The notes below the pieces were generated by a model. That model did no database searches, had not been told where the DNA came from, and saw only the letters and a program-made list of their open reading frames with translations. Both the position numbers and the translations under genes were made by a program. A stretch of DNA of 64,000 bases from Solirubrobacter sp963848475 (GTDB lineage: Bacteria > Actinomycetota > Thermoleophilia > Solirubrobacterales > Solirubrobacteraceae), in contig CAWKDW010000020.1 in assembly GCA_963848475.1 (NCBI GenBank), positions 496,001-560,000 on the forward strand. Reading direction: 5' to 3'. Shown piece by piece: positions 26,516 through 36,100 of the stretch (positions within the stretch are counted from its first letter, which is position 1; every line of letters starts with the position of its first letter).

Positions 26516-28676
26516 ATGCGGATCGCGATCGCGGGTGGCGGCCCGGGCGGGCTCTATCTCTCGATCCTGCTCAAGCGCCTTGACCCGGCGCACGAGGTGG
26601 TCGTCTACGAGCGCAACGCGCCCGACGACACGTTCGGCTTCGGCGTCGTCTTCAGCGACGAGACGCTCGCCGCCTTCGAGGCCGCCGATCCCGAGAGCTA
26701 CGCGGAGATCACGCGGCGCTTCGTGCGCTGGAGCGAGATCGATGTCCACTACCGCGGCGAGATCATCACCTCCGGCGGCCATGGCTTCTCCGCGCTCGGG
26801 CGCAAGAACCTCCTCAACATCCTCCAGGCCCGGGCCGCCGACCTCGGCGTCGATCTGCGCTTCCGCACCGAGGCGCCCGAGCTGGAGGGCGATCTGATCG
26901 TCGCCGCCGACGGCGTCAACAGCGCGCTGCGCGCTCGTTACGCGGACACGTTCAAGCCCACGCTGGACCGTCGCACGGCGACCTACGCGTGGTTCGGCAC
27001 CGAGCACGTCTTCGACGCCTTCACCTTCCTGATCGCCGAGACCGACGCCGGCGTCGTGCAGGTCCACGCCTATCCCTACAGCGAGACGATGAGCACCTTC
27101 ATCGTCGAGACGACCGAGGCGACCGGGCTCGACAAGCAGGCCTGCGAGGCGCTGTTCGGCTACCGCCTGATCGAGAACCGCACGCGCTGGATCAACTTCG
27201 TCACCGTCCGCAACGAGGCGTGGCGCCACGAGAACGTCGTGCTGCTCGGCGACGCGGCACACACCGCGCACTTCTCGATCGGCTCGGGCACGAAGCTGGC
27301 GATGGAGGACGCGATCGCGCTGGCCTGGGCCGTGAGAGGCGGGCGACATCGACGCCTACGAGGCCGAACGCCGCCCGATCGTGGAGAGCACGCAGCGCGC
27401 GGCACAGGGCTCGCTCGAGTGGTTCGAGGGCATCGGCCGCTACACGAAGCAGGACCCGCGGACCTTCGCGTTCAACCTGCTGACCCGCAGCCGCCGGATC
27501 ACGCACGGCGAGCTGCGGATGCGCGACCCGGACTTCGTCGCCACGCTCAGCGACACGCCGCCGATGTTCGCGCCCTTCAGGCTGCGCGGGCTCGAGCTGG
27601 AGAACCGCGTCGTGGTGAGCCCGATGGACATGTACTCCTCCGTCGACGGCACGCCGGGCGACTTCCACCTCGTCCATCTCGGCGCCCGCGCGATCGGCGG
27701 CGCCGGGCTCGTGATGACCGAGATGATCTGCACCAGCGCGGACGGGCGGATCACGCCCGGCTGCGGCGGCCTCTACCGCGACGAGCACACCGCGGCCTGG
27801 AAGCGGATCGTCGACTTCGTGCACACGCATTCGCGCTCGGCGATCGGCGCGCAGCTCGGTCACGCGGGCCGCAAGGGCTCGACGCAGGTGCTGTGGGAGG
27901 GCGAGGACCTGCCGCTGCCGGACGGCAACTGGCCGCTGATCGCGCCCTCGCCGTTGCCGTACATGCCGGGCACGAGCCAGGTCCCGCACGAGATGACGCG
28001 CGCGGACATGGACGCGGTCCGCGACGACTTCGTGGCCGCGACGCGCCGGGCGCACGAGGCCGGGTTCGACCTGCTCGAGCTGCACATGGCCCACGGCTAC
28101 CTGCTGAGCTCGTTCCTGTCGCCTTTGACGAACGTCCGCGACGACGAGTACGGGCGTGACCGGGCGCTGTACCCGCTCGAGGTCTTCGCCGCCTGTCGCG
28201 CGGTGTGGCCGGCCGAGAAGCCGATGTCGGTGCGGATCAGCGCCACGGACTGGGTCGAGGGCGGCTTCGACGGCGACGACGCGGTCGAGTTCGCGCGGCG
28301 CCTGGTGAGCGCCGGCTGCGACATCGTCGACGTCTCGACCGGCCAGGTCTCGCCGGACCAGAAGCCCGCCTACGGACGCAGCTTCCAGACGCCGTACGCC
28401 GACCGGATCCGCCACGAGGCGGGCATCCCGGTGATCGCCGTCGGCGCGATCTCCAGCTACGACGACGTCAACACGATCATCCTCGCCGGCCGCGCCGACC
28501 TCTGCGCGCTGGCCCGCCCGCACCTCTGGGATCCGCACTGGACCCTGCACGCCGCCGCCGACCAGGGAGTCGCCATGGAATGGGTTCCGCAGTACCGCTC
28601 GGGCTCGCGGGCGCCGAACACCGGCAAGGACGTGCGCCGGATGCCGCTGCGGCGCTTCGACGAGGTCCACGCGTGA
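26516..28676 (+). CDS. Two-domain flavoprotein: aryl-CoA monooxygenase plus old-yellow-enzyme reductase (2-aminobenzoyl-CoA or salicylyl-CoA type) (one frameshift)
   Basis: Joined frames give about 719 residues. The N-terminal half is an FAD monooxygenase: IAIAGGGPGGLYLSILLKR (FAD loop), GDLIVAADGVNSALR and VVLLGDAAHTAHFSIGSG. The C-terminal half (from PPMFAPFRLRGLELENR) is an OYE-type FMN barrel: GAQLGHAGRKGS, LHMAHGYLLSSFLSPLTNVR. This architecture is that of 2-aminobenzoyl-CoA monooxygenase/reductase of Azoarcus evansii and of salicylyl-CoA 5-hydroxylases. An extra base in GGGC at 27341-27344 breaks the frame between the halves. The downstream ligase, dehydrogenases and RidA favour 2-aminobenzoyl-CoA as substrate. 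Confidence 0.85.
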
Positions 28677-29354
28677 GGACCGTCGTCGTCACGGGCGGCA
28701 AGCGCGGCATCGGCGCGTCGATCACCGAGCACTTCGAGGGCTTGGGCGACAAGGTCGTCGCGCTCTCCAGCGCCGACCTCGACGTCACCGACGAGGCGGC
28801 GGTCGCGGAGGTCTTCGGTTCGATCGGCGCGGTCGACGTGCTCGTCAACAACGCCGGCGTCTCCTCCAGCGCGCCGCTGAAGCGCACGACGCTCGACGAG
28901 TGGCAGCGCCAGCTGGACGTCAACGCGACCGGCGCCTTCCTCTGCACGCGCGCGGTGCTCGAGGGCATGCGCGAGCGCGACGTGGGCAGGATCGTCACCG
29001 TCGCCTCGCTCGCGAGCCACGTCGGCTCGCGCTACACGTCCGGCTACACCGCCTCCAAGCACGCGGTGCTCGGGCCTGATGCGCTCGGTCGCGGCGGAGG
29101 TCGCCGGCACCGGCGTCACGTGCAACGCGGTCTGCCCCGCCTACGTGCGCAGCGACATGACCGACGCGACCGTCGCCAACATCGAGGCGCGAACGGGACA
29201 GGACGGCGAGACCGCGCTGGCGAAGATGGCCGCGCTGGGCCGCCTGATCGAGCCCGAGGAGGTCGCGTTCGCCGTCGCCTTCTTCGCCGCGCCGCAGGCC
29301 GGCGCGATCAACGGCCAGACGCTGATCATCGACGGAGGGGGAGTCCAGCAGTGA
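28673..29354 (+). CDS. Short-chain dehydrogenase/reductase (one frameshift)
   Basis: GTG 28673 overlaps the previous TGA. The protein (about 226 residues) has the Rossmann TVVVTGGKRGIGASI, VLVNNAGVSS, and catalytic Tyr-Lys in YTSGYTASKHAVLG, with CNAVCPAYVRSDM after it. One extra base in GGGCC (29072-29076) shifts the frame just after the active site. It is likely a 3-hydroxyacyl-CoA-type dehydrogenase in ring-product oxidation. The stop overlaps the next GTG. Confidence 0.85.
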
Positions 29355-30143
29355 TCACCGCGGAGCACTTCGCGTGGGAGCTGCGCGACGGCGTCGGCTT
29401 CGTCACCCTGACCGGCGCCGAGCGCAAGAACCCGCTGACGTTCGAGTCCTACGCGGAGCTGCGCGACAGCTTCCGCGAGCTCGCCTACGAGGACGACGTC
29501 AAGGTGATCGTGATCGCGGGCTCGGAGGGCAACTTCTGCTCGGGCGGCGACGTGCGCGACATCATCGGGCCGCTGACCGAGATGGACATGCGCGGGCTGC
29601 TGCGCTTCACGCGCATGACCGGCGACCTGGTGAAGGCGATCCGCGGCTGCCCGCAGCCCGTGATCGCGGCGATCGACGGCGTCTGCGTCGGCGCGGGCGC
29701 GGCGATCGCGACCGCGTGCGATCTGCGGCTCGGCACGCCGCGGGCGAAGGTCGCGTTCCTGTTCACCCGCGTCGGGCCTCGCCGGCTGCGACATGGGCGT
29801 GTGCGCGATGCTGCCGCGCCTGATCGGCCAGGGCCGCACCGCGGAACTGCTGTTCACCGGCCGCTCGATGGGCGCCGAGGAGGCCGAGCGCTGGGGCTTC
29901 TTCAACCGCCTTGCGGACCCGGTCGAGGACGCGGCGGCGGAGCTCGCCGCGTCGCTGGCCGCGGGCCCGACGTTCGCGCACTCGATGACGAAGACGATGC
30001 TCGACCAGGAATGGGACATGAGCCTGCCGGCGGCGATCGAGGCCGAGGCGCAGGCGCAGGCGATCTGCATGCAGACGCAGGACTTCGAGCGCGCCTACCG
30101 CGCCTTCCTGGCCAAGGAACGACCCGTCTTCGAGGGCGACTGA
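29351..30143 (+). CDS. Enoyl-CoA hydratase/isomerase family protein (one frameshift)
   Basis: GTG 29351 overlaps the SDR stop. About 263 residues of the crotonase fold: VIVIAGSEGNFCSGGDVRDI forms the first oxyanion-hole loop, VIAAIDGVCVGAGAAIATACDLRLG the second. An extra base in GGGCC (29774-29778) splits it; the rest reads LAGCDMGVCAMLPRLIGQG with the family's catalytic loop. Role inferred: hydration or ring hydrolysis in CoA-dependent degradation. Confidence 0.87.
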
Positions 30144-31224
30144 ATGCTCGAGTGGCCGTTCTTCGAGGATCGCCACCGCGAGTTCGCGACGTTCGCGGCC
30201 GCGCATCTGCCCGACCCGGTGGAGGAGGACCTCGACGCGCGCTGCCGCGGCTTTGTGCGCGCGCTGGCGCGGGACGGCTGGCTCGAGCACGCCGTGGGGG
30301 AGACGCTGGACGTGCGCACGCTGTGCCTCGCGCGCGAGACGCTCGCGCGCCACGACGGCCTGGCGGACTTCGCGTTCGCCATGCAGGGGCTCGGCTCCGG
30401 GCCGATCTCGCTCTTCGGCAGCGACGAGCAGCGGGCGCGAGTACCTGCCCGCGGTGGCCGCCGGCGAGAAGATCGCCGCGTTCGCGCTCTCCGAGCCCGA
30501 TGCGGGCTCGGACGTCGCGGCGATGACGACCCGCGCCGACGGCGGCCGGCTCACCGGCACCAAGACCTGGATCTCCAACGGCGGGATCGCCGACTTCTAC
30601 ACGGTCTTCGCGCGCGCGAGCGAGGGCATCAGCGCGTACATCGTCGAGGCCGAGGACGTCGAGATCGTCGAGCGCATCGACGTGATCGCGCCGCACCCGC
30701 TCGCGCGGATCGAGTTCTACGACGCCCCGGCCCAGCTGATCGGCGCGCCGGGCCAGGGGATGAAGATCGCGCTCTCGACGCTCGACGTCTTCCGCTCGAC
30801 GGTGGCCGCGGCCGCGCTCGGGTTCGCCCGCCGCGCCCTCGACGAAGCGCTCGCGCGCGTGCGGGAACGCCGGTTGTTCGGCGGCGCGATGGCCGACCTG
30901 CCGCTCGTGCAGGCCAAACTGGCCGAGATGGCGCTCGGGATCGACACCAGCGCGCTGCTGGTCTACCGCGCCGCGTGGACGAAGGACGTCGTCGGCGGGC
31001 GCGTCACCCGCGAGGCGGCGATGGCCAAGCTGCACGCGACCGAGAGCGCGCAGCGCACGATCGATTCCGCCGTGCAGCTCTTCGGCGCGCTCGGCGTCAC
31101 CTCGGGCCATCCCGTCGAGCGGCTGTACCGCGAGATCCGCGCGCTGCGGATCTACGAGGGCGCGTCCGAGGTCCAGCAGCTGATCATCGGCAGGTCCGTG
31201 CTCGACGATGCGGGGCGGGACTGA
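30144..31224 (+). CDS. Acyl-CoA dehydrogenase family protein (one frameshift)
   Basis: Starts directly after the hydratase stop. About 359 residues with FALSEPDAGSDVAAMTTRA and GTKTWISNGGIADFY (FAD- and substrate-binding), and C-terminal RLYREIRALRIYEGASEVQQLIIGRSVL, where EGASEV is the usual position of the catalytic glutamate region. An extra base in GGGC (30433-30436) shifts the frame before EYLPAVAAGEK. It would introduce a double bond into an alicyclic or straight-chain CoA ester of the pathway. The TGA overlaps the ligase ATG. Confidence 0.88.
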
Positions 31225-32690
31225 TGGACACCTTCGCGCGCGATCACCTGCCCGCGGCGGAGTCCTGGCCCGACCTGCTGCTGCTCGACGGCCCGGCCCG
31301 CGTGAACGCCGCGGTCGAACTGCTGGCGCACGAGGGCTCCGCGATCGCGGGCGGCTGGAGCTACGCCGAGCTGCGCGAGCGTGCCGAGGCGGTCGCGGCG
31401 GCGCTGGCGATCGAGCCGGGGACGCGCGTGCTGCTGCATTCGCCCAACACGCCGGAGGCGATCGCCGCGTGGCTCGGGATCCTGCTCGCGGGCGGGATCG
31501 TGGTGGCGACGATGCCACTCCTGCGCGCGCGAGAGATCGAGAAGGTGGTGGTCAAGGCGCAGGTGACCCACGCGCTGGTCACGCGCGAGCTGGCGGCCGA
31601 GGTGGGGGAGCTGAAGGTGATCGTGCTCGAGGACCTACCGGCGCGGGGGACGTTCGAGCCGGTCGACACCGCGGCCGACGACGTCGCGATCATCGCCTTC
31701 ACGTCCGGCACGACCGGGACGCCGAAGGGCTGCATCCACTTCCACCGCGACCTGCTGGCGGCGTGCGACACGTTCGCGCTGCGGGTCATCGCGCCGAGCG
31801 CGAGCGACGTGTTCAGCGGCACGCCGCCGTTGGCGTTCACGTTCGGGCTCGGCGGGCTGGTGTTGTTCCCGCTGCGCTTCGGGGCCGCGACCGCGCCGGT
31901 CGCACGGCCCGGCCCGGAGGCGATGCTCGAGGCGATCCGCGAGCGCCGGATCACGACGCTGTTCACCGCGCCGACCGCCTATCGCGCGATGCTCGCGGGC
32001 GACATCGGCGACTCGCTGCACACGTGCGTGTCCGCGGGCGAGCCGCTCCCGGCGGGCGTGTCTGACGCCTGGTACGAGAAGACCGGCATCCGGATCGTCG
32101 ACGGCATCGGCTCGACCGAGATGCTGCACATCTTCATCGGCTCGCCGGCTGCCGAGGCGCGGCCCGGCTCGTGCGGTCGGCCGGTGCCGGGCTACGAGGC
32201 CAGGATCGTCGGCGAGGACATGCAGACGCTCCCGCCCGGGGCGGTCGGCAAGCTCGCGGTGCGCGGCCCGACCGGCTGCCGCTACCTCGACGATCCGCGC
32301 CAGGCCACATACGTGCGCGAGGGCTGGAACCTCACAGGCGACGCGTTCTCGATGGACGCCGACGGCTACTTCTGGTTTCAGGCCCGCACCGACGACATGA
32401 TCATCTCCTCCGGCTACAACATCTCCGGCTTCGAGGTCGAGGCCGCGCTGCTCGAGCACCCGCTGGTCGCCGAGTGCGCGGTCGTCGCGGCGCCCGACCC
32501 CGAGCGCGGGCACGTCGTCAAGGCCTACGTCGTCGCCTCCGGGCCGGTCGAGGCGCGCGTGCTGCAGGACCACGTCAAGGCCTTGATCGCGCCGTACAAG
32601 TACCCGCGGCGGATCGAGTTCGTCGCCGAGCTCCCGCGTACCGCGACGGGCAAGGTCCAGCGCAATCTGCTCCGGGAGCGTTCGACATGA
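31224..32690 (+). CDS. Benzoate-CoA ligase family protein, probable 2-aminobenzoate-CoA ligase
   Basis: A 488-residue ANL ligase, intact. It begins MDTFARDHLPAAESWPDLL, the N-terminal signature of 2-aminobenzoate-CoA ligases. The P-loop is AFTSGTTGTPKGCIHFHRD, followed by GTPPLAFTFGLGGLVLFPLRFG, DGIGSTEMLHIFIGS, GWNLTGDAFSMDADGYF and the catalytic lysine in RTATGKVQRNLL. It makes the aryl-CoA that feeds the flavoprotein at the start of the operon. The ATG overlaps the preceding TGA, and its own stop overlaps the RidA ATG. Confidence 0.88.
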   Translation: MDTFARDHLPAAESWPDLLLLDGPARVNAAVELLAHEGSAIAGGWSYAELRERAEAVAAALAIEPGTRVLLHSPNTPEAIAAWLGILLAGGIVVATMPLLRAREIEKVVVKAQVTHALVTRELAAEVGELKVIVLEDLPARGTFEPVDTAADDVAIIAFTSGTTGTPKGCIHFHRDLLAACDTFALRVIAPSASDVFSGTPPLAFTFGLGGLVLFPLRFGAATAPVARPGPEAMLEAIRERRITTLFTAPTAYRAMLAGDIGDSLHTCVSAGEPLPAGVSDAWYEKTGIRIVDGIGSTEMLHIFIGSPAAEARPGSCGRPVPGYEARIVGEDMQTLPPGAVGKLAVRGPTGCRYLDDPRQATYVREGWNLTGDAFSMDADGYFWFQARTDDMIISSGYNISGFEVEAALLEHPLVAECAVVAAPDPERGHVVKAYVVASGPVEARVLQDHVKALIAPYKYPRRIEFVAELPRTATGKVQRNLLRERST

Positions 32691-33070
32691 GGCGCCTACA
32701 ACCGCCGGGCTGGCCCGAACCACGCGGATACGCCAACGGCATCGAGGCTTCAGGACGGCTCGTGTTCGTCGGCGGACAGATCGGCTGGGATGAGACTGGG
32801 GCCTTTGCGCCAGATCTGCCGGGTCAGGTGCGGCGGACCCTGCAGAACATCGTGGCTGTGCTCGCCGAGGCCGGCGCGGGTCCCGAGCACGTCGCGCGGC
32901 TGACCTGGTTCATCACCGATCGTGATGGCTATCTGGCCCTGCAGAAGGAGATCGGCGTGGCGTACCGCGACGTGATGGGGCGCAACTTCCCGTCCATGGC
33001 GGTGGTCCAGGTCGTGGCGCTCGTCGAGTCCGAGGCGCTGGTCGAGATCGAGGCGACGGCGGTGCTCTGA
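32687..33070 (+). CDS. RidA family (YjgF/YER057c/UK114) enamine/imine deaminase
   Basis: A 127-residue single-domain RidA protein. Motifs are GRLVFVGGQIGWDETG, TLQNIVAVLAEAGAGPEHVARLTWFITD and a conserved arginine-containing segment replaced here by MGRNFPSMAVVQVVAL. Family members hydrolyse enamines/imines to ketones and ammonia. As the last gene of an aminobenzoyl-CoA operon it fits removal of the amino group after ring reduction. ATGA overlap with the ligase gene. Confidence 0.88.
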   Translation: MRRLQPPGWPEPRGYANGIEASGRLVFVGGQIGWDETGAFAPDLPGQVRRTLQNIVAVLAEAGAGPEHVARLTWFITDRDGYLALQKEIGVAYRDVMGRNFPSMAVVQVVALVESEALVEIEATAVL

Positions 33071-33122
33071 GCATCTGATACGACTCCAGCGTCCGTTATG
33101 TCAGCTCATCGTGCATAAGTCT

Positions 33123-33151
33123 TTGACTTGTGCCGTGGTCGTCCCTAGGGT
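33123..33151 (+). promoter_or_regulatory. Housekeeping-type promoter of the cupredoxin/repeat gene
   Basis: TTGACT, 17-bp spacer, TAGGGT, ending 42 bp before the ATG at 33194. The -10 is imperfect but keeps T and final T. Confidence 0.45.
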
Positions 33152-33193
33152 TTGGAATCGGTCCAAAGTACTGCTCAGGGGGAGTTCGTTCGG

Positions 33194-36100
33194 ATGCGGA
33201 AGACGGTCTTGCCATGGTTGGCGTGCGCGGCGATTGCCGCCGTCGGCGTCCCGACCCTCGCTTGGGGTCAGAACGAGGGGACCGGCGCAGCCACGGTCGC
33301 CCTTGACGCCGGTTTCGTCACCGGCGACAACTTCTTCCGGGACGTATCGAGCAGCGACCCCTTCGACAACGAGGTCACGATCGCGGCAGGGGAGTCGGTG
33401 ACGTTCACGTCACCGCTCAACACCGAGGGCAACACCTCGGTGCATAACGTCTACTTCCTGGACCCCCAGGAGTATCCGCAGCCGTCGGAGTGCAACCAGA
33501 CGGTCAAATCGTCGGACAACGTCGAGCTCGACGAGGATGGCAAGTCGCCGATGCCCAACTTCACCCAGTCTCCAGGCTGGGCGGGCTATTGCACGTTCGA
33601 CTCGCCTGGTGTCTACAGCTTCGTCTGCCAGGCGCACGGCGGGATGGAGGGCAAGGTCACGGTGACGGGGACGCCGACCGTCACGCCGACGGCCACCCCG
33701 ACCGTCACGCCGACGGCCACCCCGACCGCGACGCCTCCGAGTCGTCCAGGGATCGTCGCGCACGACAGGACGACGCCCGACGTGAAGAACTGGTTCCAGG
33801 ACGCGTCCAGCAGCGACATCACGGACAATTCCGTCACCGTCGCCCCTGGCACCACCGTGGACTTCAGCTTTCCCGTGGGTGCGGGCACGACGAGCCACAA
33901 CGTCGTGTTCACCACCAATCCGACGTCGTGCACGCAGCGGACCGGGATCCTCATCACGTCCGCCCCACCGCTGCCTGCATTCGGGTTGCCGGCGGGCTGG
34001 AGCGGTGACTGCCTCTTCGACACGCCCGGCACCTACGCGTTCGTGTGCGCCGTGCACCCCGTGGAGATGAAAGGCACGGTCATCGTCGAGGCGGCCCCAA
34101 CGCCGCCGGACACGACCATCACCGGCGGCCCGACGGGTCTGACGAACTCGACGGCGCCATCGTTCACGTTCACCTCGACGGAGACCGGCGCCACGTTCGA
34201 GTGCAAGCTCGACACGCCGTCGGGCGCCGGCACGTACTCCGCCTGCACGTCGCCGCAGGCGTACACGACGACGGCCAACGGGGCCTACACCTTCTCCGTC
34301 CGGTCCAGTTTCCCGGCCGGCAACCCGGACCCGACTCCGGCCTCCAGATCGTTCACGGTTGATACCTCTCCACCGGACACGACGATTACGGGTGGTCCGA
34401 CGGGTCTGACGAATGGGACGGCTCCGTCGTTCTCGTTTACGTCGGAGGCGGGTGCGACGTTCCAGTGCAAGTTGGATACGCCGTCGGGCGCGGGTACGTA
34501 TTCCGCGTGTACGTCGCCGCAGGCGTATACGACGACGGCCAATGGTTCGTACACGTTCTCGGTTCGTGCGAGCGATGCTGCGGGCAATCAGGATGCGACG
34601 CCGGCGACGCGGTCGTTCACGGTCGACACGGTCGCGCCGGATACGACGATCAACACTGGGCCTTCTGGTCCGACGAGCGGCGCTTCGCCGTCGTTTACGT
34701 TCTCGGGTAATGAGGCTGGGGTGACGTTCGAGTGCAAGCTCGACGGTCCGGGCGCTGCGACGGGGACGTACGCGACGTGCACGTCGCCGCGGGTGCTCGG
34801 TCCGTTGGCGGATGGGGTGTACACGTTCTCGGTGCGCGCGAGCGATCCGGCGGGCAATGTCGATCCGTCGGCGGCGACGCGGTCGTTCACGGTGGACACG
34901 GTTGCGCCGGATACGACGATCACGGGCGGTCCGACGGGGACGACGAATGTCGCGTCGCCGTCGTTTACGTTCACGTCGTCGGAGGCCGGGACGTTCGAGT
35001 GCAAGCTCGATGGTCCGGGTGCGGCGACGGGGACGTATGTGAGTTGCGCGTCGCCGCGGGTGGTCGGTCCGCTGGCGGATGGTGCGTACACGTTCTCGGT
35101 CCGGGCGACGGACACGGCCGGCAATGTCGACGCGACGCCGGCGGCGCGGTCGTTCACGGTTGAGACGTCGGCTCCGGATACGTCGATCACGTCGGGTCCG
35201 ACGGGTCTGACGAATGTGGCGTCGCCGTCGTTCGCTTTCACCTCGACGAAGGCGGGTTCGACGTTCGAGTGCAAGCTCGACGGTCCGGGCGCGACGACGG
35301 GGACGTTCGTGAGTTGCACGTCGCCGCGGGTGGTCGGTCCGCTGGCGGACGGTGCGTACACGTTCTCGGTCCGCGCGACCGACAGCCTGGGCAACCAGGA
35401 CACGACGCCGGCGACGCGGGCGTTCACGGTCGACACGGTTGCGCCGGACACGACGATCACCGGCGGTCCGACGGGCGCGATCAACGTCAACAGCGCGACG
35501 ATGACGTTCTCGAGCAACGATCCGACCGCCACGTTCGAGTGCCGTCTCGACGGTCCCGGCGCAGCGGTCGGTAGCTACGGGCCCTGCACCTCGCCGCGGA
35601 TCCTCGGCTCGCTCGCCGACGGCGCGTACACGTTCATGGTGCGCGCGATCGACGCCGCCAACAACGTCGACGCGACCGCGGCCTCGCGGTCGTTCACGGT
35701 CGACACGGTGGCGCCGGATACGACGATCACGGGCGGTCCGACGGGGACGACGAACGTCACGTCGCCGTCGTTTACGTTCACGTCGTCGGAGGCCGGGACG
35801 TTCGAGTGCAAGCTCGACGGTCCGGGCGCGACGACCGGCACCTACGCGAGCTGCACCTCGCCGCGTGTCGGTCGGCCCGCTGGCCGATGGTGCGTACACG
35901 TTCTCGGTCCGCGCGACCGACGCTGCGGGCAACGTCGACGCGACGCCCGCGACGCGGTCGTTCACGGTCGAGACGGCTGCGCCGGACACGTCGATCACGT
36001 CAGGTCCCGACGGGCCCGACGAATGTGGCGTCGCCGTCGTTCGCCTTCACCTCGACGAAGGCGGGTTCGACGTTCGAGTGCAAGCTCGACGGTCCGGGCG

